Assembly (NCBI GenBank): GCA_023418475.1
Contig: JAEZZO010000009.1
Span: 66,927-130,926 of the forward strand
Reading direction: 5' to 3'
Origin: Bacillota bacterium
Lineage (GTDB): Bacteria > Bacillota > Clostridia > Lachnospirales > Lachnospiraceae
DNA: 64,000 nt
Part shown: positions 14,971 through 25,267 of the stretch, piece by piece
How positions within the stretch are numbered: the stretch's first letter is position 1
Layout: each line of letters starts with the position of its first letter
Program-made: the position numbers and the translations under genes
The notes under the pieces: generated by a model
What the model was told of the DNA's origin: nothing
The model's input: only the letters and a program-made list of their open reading frames with translations
The model's database searches: none

Positions 14971-17556
14971 TTATTCATAGAATTCTAGTACCGGTGCCTC
15001 ACCAAGACCTGTGGCTTCCAGCTGCATATGCGTGGAGGCTCCGTCCCTTAGCCTCCAAACCAATGTATTGGCAACTTCTATGACTAATATATTATTACCC
15101 TTTTGTAAGAGCTTTGTTACTTCGATCCGGTCCGGACTAGACAGTAGCATGCCGGCTTCCCGGTCATTAATACTTACCTTTGCGCAATCCCCAAACTTTG
15201 GCAGGAATAGCATACATTGCTTTTCTTTCACTTCTTTCAGTTCAAATCTCCCTTCATACCGGAAGGTGCCGGAAAAATGACTGAAATACTTCGGACCATT
15301 CATATTCGGAAGCTTCTCGTCCGCCTTCAGAATTAGTCTTTCTTTAAAGTCTGTATTTCGTCCGGCTTCCTTTAGCAATACCCTCCATTCACAGTTGATT
15401 TTTATTCTGTTTACACAAATAGGTTGCTTATGCAATACTTTCCTTCGATTTGGAATTAAAATTTTCATCTGACCGGGTTCCAGGTAGAGCCGAAAGGTAT
15501 TGTGTTGTATTGCATAATTGGTAATTTTATTATTCATAGCATCATACTCTTCCATTGCTGTAAATTCACCTTTTGAAATGGTAACATTTGTATCGACAGA
15601 TTCCTTTGTATTTTCATTAAAAAGCAAAAATATTCTGCCATCCTCCTGCTGATAGCAGTAGGAACGAAGAGTTTTCAGTGTTTTCCAAATGTATAACGGT
15701 GATTTCTGATGCTGATTAATTGCTTTGACCAGCTGCTGCAGCCTTACTACGTTTACAGCGTTTCCAAATTCTCGCGGTAGAGTATTGCCCATAGTATCCG
15801 TCTCAGGCAGATGATCCACCATATAGATGATCAGTCCCTTCGCGGCTGCCTTCCTGATAAAATCCACTGCTCCTTCCGGTATTGCTTCACAATAGGGAAC
15901 AATCAGACATCCATACCTTTCCTTCAAAATGACCAGCTGTTTCTCCTCTACTTTCACGTAATCCTGCGCAAAAATATCTGCCGGTATCACATCACAGTCC
16001 AGTTGTGCTTCTAAAAGCTTTCTGACCGGCTGTTGGAACAGCTGAACCTTTTTACCTCCCCATTCTGCTTCTGCATGATACAATACTGCCGCATCCGCTA
16101 TATGTGTTCCTTCGCTGACCAGATGACTGACCCGGTTCATATACCGCATCAGCTGTATAAAAAATGGATACTGCGGATTATTACCTCCTGCATAGAAATG
16201 CGGCGGACAATCCGGATCCGGAAATTTCATGGAGAATGCATGCGGGACAAATTTATTAATTCCTCTCACAAGCATATGGTTAGTCAGCCATTTCATAAGC
16301 GAAACTCCTTCTGCCCAACCGTAATTTCCAAAAATCTCACACAATGCCCGGCCCTTTTTCTCCGGATCAATATGAGCACAGGAACTGCCTAATTTCGCTA
16401 GACCAAAGTGAAAGAATTCTCCGTCGCAATCGCCTGCAATCCACTGATGTATTTTATCTTCAAATCCCGGAATAATCTGATGATGCACCACATCAATTCC
16501 AGACATATGCTGCCCGCTCTGTTCCCTGAAGTAATGTCCGATGCTGCAGCCAAGTCTGGCATGTGCATTATCATCCTCTATAATATGGCCGATGTATTCC
16601 ACTCCATGTTTTTTGCACCAGCTGCCCAGCTGTCCGGAAAAGCATTCCGCAACCAGCTTTGTAACTGCTTCCATATATTGTGAACGGACCTTAGCCGTTT
16701 TCTCCCCCATATCATACCAAAGTGCAGGAAGTTGATACACCAGTTCTTCTTTCCATATTTGACGTAGTTCCTTCAATAATTCTTCACTCCAGGGAAGTTT
16801 TACATCTCTCTTCCCCAGGAGCTCGTGAAAATCATACCCCATAGTATTGCCAATCTCCGCCTCATCGGAGAAAAAGCCTGCAAATGTTTTTCCAAAATCA
16901 TGCTTATAATGTTCATAATGCTTTTCATACACTTCATTAATCAAAACTTTAACTGACTCGCTGTCTATCAAATTCATATAGTTTGGTCTGCCGCCGCGCA
17001 GCTGTGTCGTATAAAGAAGAAACAGGCGGTATCTTCCTTCCGGAAGTTCAAAGTACACTAAGCCGTCATGCACCTGACCGGTGAGATCAATGACATCCTC
17101 TTCCGATACGGCAAGTGATTGAGCATCCGGTTTTTTACAGGCTAAAACGGCTAGCAGCTTACCGTCTTCTCCCAAAAAAGGACGGATTAACACCGAACCG
17201 TTATTCGCCGGTCCTAGGATATCCATATGACGTTCTGCCAGATAAACCTTTGCTAACGCAGGTTTCTTCAAAAAAGCTCCATTTGCATGCCCGGTAGGGA
17301 ATTTATCATCATCCAGTATCCAGATACGCAGTCCGCGCTTTCTTGCCTCATCCATAATAAAATCAACATCCACCCACCATCCATGACCACAGTAATCCGG
17401 ATGCGGTCTAGATTCCAGACAGATTTCACGAATACCGCATTCTTCAATCCGGTCCATTTCTTCCCTGATTACCTCATGATTTTCCCCATGCATCCATAAA
17501 AACGGAAGAATATAACTTCCGCCCTGGTTGTTTAATAATTCTTCTACTCTTTTCAT
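14971..17556 (-). CDS. GH106-like alpha-L-rhamnosidase
   Basis: 861 residues from the ATG at 17556 (MKRVEELLNNQG), with AAGGAAGG upstream. The N-terminal part resembles the GH106 barrel (HGWWVDVDFIMDEARKRGLR, then DDDKFPTGHANG), with a glutamate-bearing segment YIGHIIEDDNAHARLG and a C-terminal GH2-like sugar-binding domain (about 735-850, FRYEGRFEL and NILVIEVANT). No signal peptide, so it is cytoplasmic. Rhamnose release would feed the adjacent microcompartment pathway. Family assignment is by motif resemblance; another activity within the clan is possible. Confidence 0.75.
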   Translation of the reverse strand: MKRVEELLNNQGGSYILPFLWMHGENHEVIREEMDRIEECGIREICLESRPHPDYCGHGWWVDVDFIMDEARKRGLRIWILDDDKFPTGHANGAFLKKPALAKVYLAERHMDILGPANNGSVLIRPFLGEDGKLLAVLACKKPDAQSLAVSEEDVIDLTGQVHDGLVYFELPEGRYRLFLLYTTQLRGGRPNYMNLIDSESVKVLINEVYEKHYEHYKHDFGKTFAGFFSDEAEIGNTMGYDFHELLGKRDVKLPWSEELLKELRQIWKEELVYQLPALWYDMGEKTAKVRSQYMEAVTKLVAECFSGQLGSWCKKHGVEYIGHIIEDDNAHARLGCSIGHYFREQSGQHMSGIDVVHHQIIPGFEDKIHQWIAGDCDGEFFHFGLAKLGSSCAHIDPEKKGRALCEIFGNYGWAEGVSLMKWLTNHMLVRGINKFVPHAFSMKFPDPDCPPHFYAGGNNPQYPFFIQLMRYMNRVSHLVSEGTHIADAAVLYHAEAEWGGKKVQLFQQPVRKLLEAQLDCDVIPADIFAQDYVKVEEKQLVILKERYGCLIVPYCEAIPEGAVDFIRKAAAKGLIIYMVDHLPETDTMGNTLPREFGNAVNVVRLQQLVKAINQHQKSPLYIWKTLKTLRSYCYQQEDGRIFLLFNENTKESVDTNVTISKGEFTAMEEYDAMNNKITNYAIQHNTFRLYLEPGQMKILIPNRRKVLHKQPICVNRIKINCEWRVLLKEAGRNTDFKERLILKADEKLPNMNGPKYFSHFSGTFRYEGRFELKEVKEKQCMLFLPKFGDCAKVSINDREAGMLLSSPDRIEVTKLLQKGNNILVIEVANTLVWRLRDGASTHMQLEATGLGEAPVLEFYE

Positions 17557-17692
17557 AACCGCTTTCCTTCCTTGACATTTCACCGGTTTTCTTCAAAGTA
17601 TTCGGAAACATCCATTTCATCGGTATCTTGACAGAATTTGTTTCATTATCTTATTACCTTACTAATTTATTATTTCTAATTCATTTTATCGA

Positions 17693-17720
17693 AAAGGGGA
17701 TGCTATTGGCATCCCCTTTT
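17693..17720 (-). terminator. Hairpin between the solute-binding protein and GH106 genes
   Basis: A perfect stem, GGGGATGC/GCATCCCC with a four-base loop, is bounded by A4 and T5 runs, so it can terminate on either strand. On the minus strand it follows the solute-binding protein stop by 18 bases. It probably lowers expression of the downstream glycosidases relative to the abundant binding protein. Confidence 0.75.
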
Positions 17721-17737
17721 TAAACTTTTGGATAGCA

Positions 17738-19483
17738 CTATTTACTAATCGAGGAAAGATCAGATTTATCCAGAAGCATCTTTATTGTACCATCAAAATC
17801 AACAACCTGACTCTTAACCCCACTTACATAGTCCTGCCACTGTTTATCGTTATTTACATCCCATTCACCGGTGATAAATTTCAGTGCATTTTCTTTTGCA
17901 TAGGTCTCACAATTGGTTGTCAGTTCTGCCTTATCCGTAGACTGCTGATCACTCAGAGAAAGCACCGGAGTGCGGTCAAAAGGTGATACAGAGTCCTCAC
18001 CGCCGATTTTACCGGATTCAATCCAATATTGTCCCTCATAGAAGCTGTCTTTCGCATTCCACCAAGGCTCGGTCGGAAGTAATTCTGTCATGGATTCAAA
18101 GGTCTGCGGAACAAATGGAATTCCGGTTCGGCATACACCGCCGGCCATAATTCCCAGGTTAGAAGAAGCCTGTACGGGATCCTCTGCCTTCGTAATTGCA
18201 TCGGAGTAGGTATGATTACCAGAAGCATCTTTGGTATAGGTATCACCTTCCACACCCCAGTTCATCAATTCAATCATTTCATCGGAATATTGATAATCGA
18301 TCATTCTTACAACCCATTCCGGATATTTCGTATCAGCGGAAATAATAATGCCCATCTGACTCTGAAGTGATTTGCCAGTCTGCTTAGAGCCCCATTTCCA
18401 TGCTGTTCCATAAGTTGCATCGGAAGGAAGATATGCCAGTCCCCATTGCATGCCATCCACACTTGATTGTGCATTCCATGTTCTTGCCATTCCGGACCAA
18501 AGCGTCGGTATCATTGCAATATTGCCATTCACAGCCTTTTCTGTACAAGCAGCTCCATCATCGGTAGCAAATTCCGGATCAATATATCCTGCATTATATA
18601 AACCATTCAGATATTTTAACATCTCACGGAAATTATCCTCAATTGGACCAAAGGACCAGGAGGAACCATTCCAATAGGTAGTATCCCAGGTATGGAAGAT
18701 ACCTACAAAGCCACGGTAAAACGCATAATTTTTATCTGAGTTGGTCATTACATATTTCGCATCGATTTTACCATCCTCAATTAGTTTTTTTACATTAGCA
18801 CATAATGCCGAGAACTCCTCCAGCGTAGAAGCAGGCGTTAAATTGAACTTCTTTAGAAGATCAAAGCGGTAAGCAAAGGAAGTAAAGGACTGAGCACCTG
18901 TATTATTATCAGGATTTACAAAGCCATCCATAAAGTAATATGCTGTTCCGTCCGGATTATAGGCGAATTTTTCACCGCCATTTGTGTCTTTCACAAAGGA
19001 AGGATAATATTGCATATAATCCTTATACTTTGCAATATCAAGAACCACTCCGTCTGCTCCGTATTCATTAATCATAGAAGCCTGGGAATAAGAGGATACA
19101 TCCGGAAGATCACCAGACTGCAGCAGTACAGGTTCATTGGTTCTAAAATCCTGCCAGGGAGTTATCGTCCAGGTAATAGCAAGCTTACAGCCTAAGTAAG
19201 CCTCCATCTTCTCCTGCCATTTCTGCTGGATTTTAGTTCCTTCCGGTGATGTACCGAAATTAGGAATGGACACCTTAATGGAAAGGGTGTTATCAGGCAG
19301 TTTAGGAAAGCTTAATTCACCGGATGCTGCTTTGGTTGGTGCGACTGTAGCAGTTTCCTCCTGCGTGCTTACGCTGGTGTCATCTGCTGATGTTTCTGCG
19401 TCTTTGCTCTTCCCCTTACAGCCGGTAAGCAGTGAACAGCACATAATTGCCACCATAAATAATGCTATAACTTTCTTTTTCAT
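17738..19483 (-). CDS. Extracellular solute-binding lipoprotein of an LplA-type sugar importer
   Basis: 581 residues from the ATG at 19483 (MKKKVIALFMVAIMCC), with AAAGGAGAAATTT upstream. The signal peptide ends in the lipobox LLTGC, followed by a Ser/Thr/Glu linker. The long family-1 solute-binding fold (over 540 residues) is the kind paired with LplB/LplC permeases for oligosaccharides. The cargo cannot be read; rhamnose-, galactose- and fucose-containing oligosaccharides are suggested by the downstream hydrolases. No ATPase gene is nearby, as is normal for these importers, which share an MsmX-type ATPase. Confidence 0.93.
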   Translation of the reverse strand: MKKKVIALFMVAIMCCSLLTGCKGKSKDAETSADDTSVSTQEETATVAPTKAASGELSFPKLPDNTLSIKVSIPNFGTSPEGTKIQQKWQEKMEAYLGCKLAITWTITPWQDFRTNEPVLLQSGDLPDVSSYSQASMINEYGADGVVLDIAKYKDYMQYYPSFVKDTNGGEKFAYNPDGTAYYFMDGFVNPDNNTGAQSFTSFAYRFDLLKKFNLTPASTLEEFSALCANVKKLIEDGKIDAKYVMTNSDKNYAFYRGFVGIFHTWDTTYWNGSSWSFGPIEDNFREMLKYLNGLYNAGYIDPEFATDDGAACTEKAVNGNIAMIPTLWSGMARTWNAQSSVDGMQWGLAYLPSDATYGTAWKWGSKQTGKSLQSQMGIIISADTKYPEWVVRMIDYQYSDEMIELMNWGVEGDTYTKDASGNHTYSDAITKAEDPVQASSNLGIMAGGVCRTGIPFVPQTFESMTELLPTEPWWNAKDSFYEGQYWIESGKIGGEDSVSPFDRTPVLSLSDQQSTDKAELTTNCETYAKENALKFITGEWDVNNDKQWQDYVSGVKSQVVDFDGTIKMLLDKSDLSSISK

Positions 19484-19566
19484 AAATTTCTCCTTTCTGA
19501 AACTAAAATATATAGACAAATGCGAAACAGTAAGGTTATCTAAATCGTGACTTTCTAATCATACAG

Positions 19567-19710
19567 ACAAATGCGAAATAATATAGTCCTGTTGTAACAT
19601 AAAAAATACATATTCTGCGCGTTAACGCTCCCTCCGCTTCACTTTTGTTTCGGGACATGTATTTTCTGTGTACACAATTATGATAATTTTATAGTCTCAC
19701 AATTACCTAG
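19567..19710. repeat. Repeat family A, copy 2
   Basis: The right half is well preserved: ACATGTATTTTCTGTGTACACAATTA, given by its parts ACATGTATTTTCTG and TGTACACAATTA, then TCTCACAATTACCTAG. The centre AACGCTCCCTCCGCTTCACTT is a relative of copy 3. The left arm has decayed. It fills the gap between the binding-protein and permease genes. Confidence 0.65.
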
Positions 19711-19723
19711 CAAAATTTGCATG

Positions 19724-20629
19724 TTAACCTTTCACCGCACCAATCTGAACCCCCTGTGCAAAATATTTCTGAACAAATGGATAAACGATCAGAATTGGTC
19801 CGATGGTTGCGATGATGCATGCATATTGTACATTTTTCGGATTAATGGCTCCGTTTCTTACCATTTCACTGACACCGTCAAAGGTTCCGCCAGCCGCACC
19901 CGAGGTAAATAAGATCTTACGTAAAATCATCTGTATAGGCTGCTTTGCCTCATCCTTAATATAGAGTAATGCCTCAAAGAAGCTGTTCCAAATAAATACT
20001 ACGGAAAATAATCCAAAGGACGCATACAATGCTTTTGAGAGTGGCATATAAATCCGAAACAGAATACGAAACTCGCTTGCTCCGTCTACCATAGCCGCTT
20101 CCCTTATTTCCGTGGATATTCCTTTATAAAATGCGCGATACACAAATATGTTGTATGCTGATACCGCATTTGGCAGCACAAGTGCCCACATTGAATTAAG
20201 AAGCTTAAGCTTTGATATGATAATATAGGTCGGAACTGTACCGCCTGTAAAGAACATTGTAATTAAGAGCATAATCGTAATTGGTTTTCTGAGTACAAAA
20301 TCCTTCCTCATCAGTGCATATGCTATCATCGAGGTAAGCAGCAGATTTATAGCCGTACCAAGGGCAGCGTATATAATCGTATTCTTATAGGCAATCCAGA
20401 TATCACTTTGTCCAAAGACGATTTCATACCCTCTCAGGTTGAGATTCTTTGGCCACCAGGTGACCTTGCCGGAACTGATCATCGCATTGCTGCTGAGGGA
20501 AATTGCAATGATATTCAGAAAGGGATAGATCATTACGATCGCAATTGCTATCATGACTATTACGAGAATGATATCAAAGGCATAACTCCCAACATGTATC
20601 TTGTTATTTACTTTATTCCTGTTCTTCAT
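19724..20629 (-). CDS. ABC sugar importer permease, LplC/YtcP type
   Basis: 301 residues with six predicted transmembrane segments beginning near residue 14 (YAFDIILVIVMIAIAIVMIY). The inner-membrane-component motif is around EIREAAMVDGASEFRILFRI, the EAA loop that docks the ATPase. It ends in the family-typical KYFAQGVQIGAVKG. It pairs with the permease immediately upstream (12-base gap). Confidence 0.94.
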   Translation of the reverse strand: MKNRNKVNNKIHVGSYAFDIILVIVMIAIAIVMIYPFLNIIAISLSSNAMISSGKVTWWPKNLNLRGYEIVFGQSDIWIAYKNTIIYAALGTAINLLLTSMIAYALMRKDFVLRKPITIMLLITMFFTGGTVPTYIIISKLKLLNSMWALVLPNAVSAYNIFVYRAFYKGISTEIREAAMVDGASEFRILFRIYMPLSKALYASFGLFSVVFIWNSFFEALLYIKDEAKQPIQMILRKILFTSGAAGGTFDGVSEMVRNGAINPKNVQYACIIATIGPILIVYPFVQKYFAQGVQIGAVKG

Positions 20630-20641
20630 CGCCGGTCTCCT

Positions 20642-21607
20642 TTACCATAAGCTGTTTTCCGGACTTAATTTCCGGGTAATACGGTTAGTTGAATATACCA
20701 GAATAAGACTTGCCACAGAAACAAACAGGTTAACCGCCGTAGCATATTCAAATTCTCCCTGTGCTATACCTACCCGGTATACATAGGTTCCAATCACATC
20801 AATCAGACTTCTGTTCGTATCATTTTGCATTAGCAAAACCTTGGTATAATCAGACTGAAGGACGTATCCGGTATTCATAATCAAAAGAATCGTTGTTGTC
20901 GGTAAAATAGTCGGCCAGGCAATGTTTTTTATCTTCTGCCATCGATTTGCACCGTCAATATTAGCAACATCATATAAAGTGGTATCAACATTGGACAAGG
21001 CCGCCAGATACATAATCGATCCCCATCCCATTCCATGCCATACCGCAGACCCCACATACAAAAGCAGAAAATACTTACTGCCTGAATTCATATTAACGGG
21101 CGCAAGTCCGATAAAGCCGCGAAGTGTATTAAATACACCATCGATGGAACCGAAATTGTTTAGCATACCCACGATAACAACTACGGAAATAAAATAGGGT
21201 ATGTAGGAAATCGTCTGTACTGTACTTTTGAACCATCGAACTCTTATTTCATTCAGCAAAAGCGCAAAAATAATTGGTGCAGGAAAGGTAAACAACAGGC
21301 TTACCACACCCACCTTCACCGTATTCCAGATTACCGTACCACAGTCCACATAATTAAAAAAACGGATAAAGTTTGCAAACAGCGGATCTTCCCATGGACT
21401 GTTCCAGATACCTAGCTTTGTTTTAAAATGTTTTAATGCAATCAAAATTCCATACATCGGTCCAAATTTAAATATAATGATCAGAACCATTGCCGGTATT
21501 GTTAGAAGTACCAGTTCTCTCTGCTTCCATAATGTTTTAGAAAACCTGCTCATTCGCTGCCCTGCCGACAGATTGAATGGTGCAGCCTTCTTATTTTTAT
21601 TTGTCAT
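20642..21607 (-). CDS. ABC sugar importer permease, LplB type
   Basis: 321 residues from the ATG at 21607 (MTNKNKKAAPF), chosen for GGGGAAAATT just before it. A long N-terminal cytoplasmic segment is followed by six membrane helices, the first near 35-55 (LVLLTIPAMVLIIIFKFGP). The EAA loop is DVANIDGANRWQKIKNIAWP. First gene of the minus-strand importer and glycosidase operon, divergent from the sensor kinase. Confidence 0.93.
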   Translation of the reverse strand: MTNKNKKAAPFNLSAGQRMSRFSKTLWKQRELVLLTIPAMVLIIIFKFGPMYGILIALKHFKTKLGIWNSPWEDPLFANFIRFFNYVDCGTVIWNTVKVGVVSLLFTFPAPIIFALLLNEIRVRWFKSTVQTISYIPYFISVVVIVGMLNNFGSIDGVFNTLRGFIGLAPVNMNSGSKYFLLLYVGSAVWHGMGWGSIMYLAALSNVDTTLYDVANIDGANRWQKIKNIAWPTILPTTTILLIMNTGYVLQSDYTKVLLMQNDTNRSLIDVIGTYVYRVGIAQGEFEYATAVNLFVSVASLILVYSTNRITRKLSPENSLW

Positions 21608-22360
21608 AATTTTCCCCATTTCTCACTGCTTATTGTCTCATTCGCATGACTGTATCTTCCTGTAATGAACTCATTATATGGTAAATATATATAGTTTTGA
21701 ATGTAGACTACTTAGAATCATTATGCAAAATCCTTATACAATTTGAGATATATTTGATTTTTTTCCATATTCTCTTTAGAAATTACATATTCCCCGTTCT
21801 TCCCCCATGAAAACCTACTTCTTCTCTCTGAACGAACGGAAGCTGCCTAAATTAATTCTTAAGTATACCGAGTACTTCTATTAAGCTCCTTTCCTTCCTG
21901 TTTCCGCTATCGGTGTCAGTATTCCTCCTTTCTCTGCATAATGAACATCTAAATTCTTGTATGGCACTTTTTGGTGATAAAATACAAATCGCATGATCTG
22001 GATGTCAAAAGCCTAATATCTATTTGCTGGATGTATATGGGTGTCTCTATATCCAGCTTCATAAGCAGAGTAGGACTTTGCCTTACAAATCCTCCTGTAT
22101 CATATTATAAAGAAATTACCCATTGAATAAATGTAGCCGGATTATATCTTCTATGTAAATTACGTATGCTTTTACGAGTAATTTGATTTTTTTCCATATT
22201 TATTTTAAAATATTCCATACTAGGCATACCTGTTTCGTTGTACAATAAGCGAAGGAGTAAATGCCTGTGTGTCGTCTAAGTCAGAAACGGAGACCAATTC
22301 CAACGGTATTTCAGGACATAGATTACAACCCAGACGGAAAGGGCAGGTATATTTATTCGA
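21608..22360. other. Long divergent intergenic region with direct repeats and a family B element
   Basis: No convincing gene in 753 bases. An exact 18-base direct repeat, TTGATTTTTTTCCATATT, occurs near 21753 and 22184, one copy toward each divergent operon, and could be an operator for the AraC-type regulator. A family B repeat lies at 22003-22083. A TATAAT at about 21672-21677 on the minus strand has only a weak -35 box. Confidence 0.5.
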
Positions 22361-24151
22361 ATGAAACGAAAATTACTACCATTAAAAAACATTATATTGT
22401 ACCTGATTGGTACTCTTGGTCTTTGTATTATCATTGTTTGTATTTATAGCGTTCACTCGTATTCTGATCTGCTGATTAATACAATTAAAAACAATCAGGA
22501 ACTCTATTCGAGGCATGTGCTGCAATCAACCGAGAAAAATCTGAATGACATCCAAAATATTGCCTCCAGCATTGCCTACAATCAATCTGTACAACGGTAT
22601 CTGGTTGCAACGGAAACAGAGAAAAAGTTTACTTTATACCAGCAGATCATTAATCTGCTAAGTAATACTAAATTTCTAAATAACAGTATTCTGGATATTG
22701 CATTAATCGGTGAGACAAAAAACAGTGCTAATTTAATCGGTGATCTATCCCTGTATCAGTCCCTATACAATTCCATTCCTGATTATGGCGGTGCGCCAAT
22801 ACACTTTCTGGACAAATCCAACCTAATCATTGATGGAACGAATTATGTCTGCCAGATTATTGCTTTTCCAATCTATAAGCTTTCGGCAACCTCCTCTAAA
22901 TTTATTGGAGTACTATTTGTCACAATTAATCCCTCCACGATCCTAGGCGATTATCTCTATGATGAGAATATCGTTCCTACCGAATTGATGTTTGTAAATT
23001 CAAATCATCAGCTAGTGCTTGGCGAAGAAGGATTATTTCAGGAGCTTCAGAAGCTTGATCCGAATAAGGATACCTTCACATTAAATTTCAATCATCAAAC
23101 CTATATGTGCCGGCAGTTTCAGGTTAATGCCGAGGACGGAACGATATATACCTTTGTGAATAAATCCATTTATAGCAAAAAAATTGCCAAAACGTTACTT
23201 CCGCAATTAATACTGATCTTGATTATATTTTTAATCGCTATCTCAATGATTTTAATGTTTTCGGGCAGAATTACCAGATCCTTTCGCCAGTTAACCAATA
23301 TTATGGACAAAATCAGTACCGGAAAGCAGAAGGCGATGCATGAAAGGCTACCGGATGATCCGAAAATGAACAGCTGTCTGGAGATTCAGTTAATTTCCAA
23401 TTCCTTCAATGATATGATGGATGAAATAAACAATTTAAATCATGATATTTTCAGTTCCTATACAAAAATGTATGAGCTCGAAATGAGTAAACGAAAAGCA
23501 GATCTGGCTTACTTAAGAAGTCAGGTCAATCCACATTTTTTATATAATACTTTAACTCTGATCTGCGGGATGGCATCTGAAAACAATTCCAACGGAATTA
23601 TTGATATCACCCAGGCATTATCCCGGATTTACCGTTACAGCCTCGGAAATGATATTGTAACTGTGAAACAGGAGCTTGAAATTATGAAGGCCTATGTAAC
23701 CATACAGATGACACGTTTTGAAGATCGATTTACGGTTCATTATGATTTTACAGAGGATGTTCTGGATGCATTCATACCAAGAATGATTATTCAGCCTTTG
23801 GTAGAAAATGCTGTAAAGCATGGGCTGGAAAAAAGTCTGAAGAAGGGAGCCCTTTTTATTGGCGGTAAGCATCATGAAACAAAGAAGACTCTTCTTCTCT
23901 GGGTTAATGATACCGGCATTGGTATGACCGGGGATCGTCTGACTTATGTTAAGGAATTGCTCGAAGGCTCGGACTTTGTACCTTCGAAGAATTTTACACA
24001 GTCTCAGACCTCCTCTGAGAGCAACATCGGATTACAGAATGTAAACAGCCGAATTAGGTTATACTACGGTGAACCTTACCGGCTTTCTATTACTTCTGAG
24101 GAAGGTATCGGTACTAAGCTTCTGATGGAACTGCCCTTTCGGACGAGTTGA
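22361..24151 (+). CDS. YesM-type sensor histidine kinase
   Basis: 596 residues. Membrane helices at about 10-30 and 280-300 bracket an extracellular sensing domain; a HAMP linker follows. The phosphoacceptor is in YLRSQVNPHFLYNTLTLICG (His near residue 395), then an N box LVENAVKHGLEKS and G box DTGIGM. This family senses extracellular sugars or signals from the importer. It is transcribed with the response regulator 224 bases downstream and diverges from the importer operon. Confidence 0.93.
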   Translation: MKRKLLPLKNIILYLIGTLGLCIIIVCIYSVHSYSDLLINTIKNNQELYSRHVLQSTEKNLNDIQNIASSIAYNQSVQRYLVATETEKKFTLYQQIINLLSNTKFLNNSILDIALIGETKNSANLIGDLSLYQSLYNSIPDYGGAPIHFLDKSNLIIDGTNYVCQIIAFPIYKLSATSSKFIGVLFVTINPSTILGDYLYDENIVPTELMFVNSNHQLVLGEEGLFQELQKLDPNKDTFTLNFNHQTYMCRQFQVNAEDGTIYTFVNKSIYSKKIAKTLLPQLILILIIFLIAISMILMFSGRITRSFRQLTNIMDKISTGKQKAMHERLPDDPKMNSCLEIQLISNSFNDMMDEINNLNHDIFSSYTKMYELEMSKRKADLAYLRSQVNPHFLYNTLTLICGMASENNSNGIIDITQALSRIYRYSLGNDIVTVKQELEIMKAYVTIQMTRFEDRFTVHYDFTEDVLDAFIPRMIIQPLVENAVKHGLEKSLKKGALFIGGKHHETKKTLLLWVNDTGIGMTGDRLTYVKELLEGSDFVPSKNFTQSQTSSESNIGLQNVNSRIRLYYGEPYRLSITSEEGIGTKLLMELPFRTS

Positions 24152-24261
24152 TATCCGTCTATCTTTCTTTTTAAACATTAAAAATCTTTACCCAAGTAAG
24201 ATTAGACACTTAAATCTTACCGATGTACTTGCACTTCGCAATTACCTAGTCGTGATTCGAT

Positions 24262-24350
24262 TGTCATAAGCCTGATCCAGGTTATGCAGTTGAATATGAG
24301 TGCATATATATTCATCCCGCAAATCATTTTAGGCTTTTGGCATTCAAATT
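24262..24350. repeat. Repeat family B, copy in kinase/regulator gap
   Basis: Nearly palindromic: AAGCCTGATCCAGGTTATG at the left and AAATCATTTTAGGCTTTTGG at the right, with TGAATATGAGTGCATATATA in the middle. A family A end (TTCGCAATTACCTAG, about 24236-24250) lies directly beside it, as also happens at 43351-43470. Confidence 0.65.
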
Positions 24351-24374
24351 CTAGTCGTTGAAAGGAGAAATTAC

Positions 24375-25145
24375 ATGTATCGTGCTGTCATCATCGATGA
24401 TGAGAAATGGGTTGTCAAAAGTCTCGCATCTACCATTAAGGATCAGGAATATTTCGAAATAACCGGGGAGGCTTATGATGGACTGTCCGGTCTTGCGCTT
24501 ATGAAACAATCTAATCCCGATCTGGCATTTGTCGATATTCAGATGCCTGGTATGGGCGGTTTAGAATTGCTGCAGACGGTAAATGAAATGCATCTGGGAA
24601 CACTTTTTATCATGATCAGCGGATATGCCGAATTTGCATATGCACAGAAAGCGATGTTCCATAATGCTGTCGGATATTGCCTGAAACCCTTTTCTAAAAG
24701 TGAACTAATTGATGCTATGCAGAAGGCCTATGATCAGCTGGAAAACAGCCAGAGAAGTTTGGTAGTTCCCTCAGGGGAAAATGCAGATAAACGTTTTAAG
24801 CAGGTTAAGGTGGATAATAAAATGGTTCAAAATATGCTTAATTATACCAATGCCCACTACTCGGAGGATATATCCATTCAGAATTTAGCGGATCTTTGTT
24901 CCATCAATCCCAATTATGCCAGTCAGCTATTCAGCCAGGAAGTAGGTGAAACCTTCAGTACATACCTGACGAATTTACGCATTGAACAATCCATCTATCT
25001 CTTATCTCATACAGATTTGTCCGTTGCGGTAATCGCTTCGCAGGCAGGTTACCGGGATTATTTCTATTTTGCAAAAGTATTTAAAAAAATTACCGGAACG
25101 ACTCCTACCGCTTATCGGAATCATGCGGAGCAGTGGCGGCATTAA
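24375..25145 (+). CDS. AraC-type response regulator
   Basis: 256 residues. Receiver domain 1-120 with acidic pair Asp8-Asp9, phosphoacceptor Asp54 (FVDIQMPGMGG) and a Lys at KPFSKSEL. C-terminal AraC helix-turn-helix pair at about 155-252 (NLADLCSINPNYASQLFSQE and VAVIASQAGYRDYFYFAKVF). AAAGGAGAAATTAC precedes the ATG. It probably activates the importer and glycosidases in response to the upstream kinase. Confidence 0.95.
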   Translation: MYRAVIIDDEKWVVKSLASTIKDQEYFEITGEAYDGLSGLALMKQSNPDLAFVDIQMPGMGGLELLQTVNEMHLGTLFIMISGYAEFAYAQKAMFHNAVGYCLKPFSKSELIDAMQKAYDQLENSQRSLVVPSGENADKRFKQVKVDNKMVQNMLNYTNAHYSEDISIQNLADLCSINPNYASQLFSQEVGETFSTYLTNLRIEQSIYLLSHTDLSVAVIASQAGYRDYFYFAKVFKKITGTTPTAYRNHAEQWRH

Positions 25146-25267
25146 ATGATTTACCGGGCAAATCCAGAAAGGATAAGAATTGTGTTCCCTAAACTTACCT
25201 ATGCCGGGCGAATTATCATATAAAAGAATACGAACATCCGTGCTTACATTATGAGGAGGTCATGACA

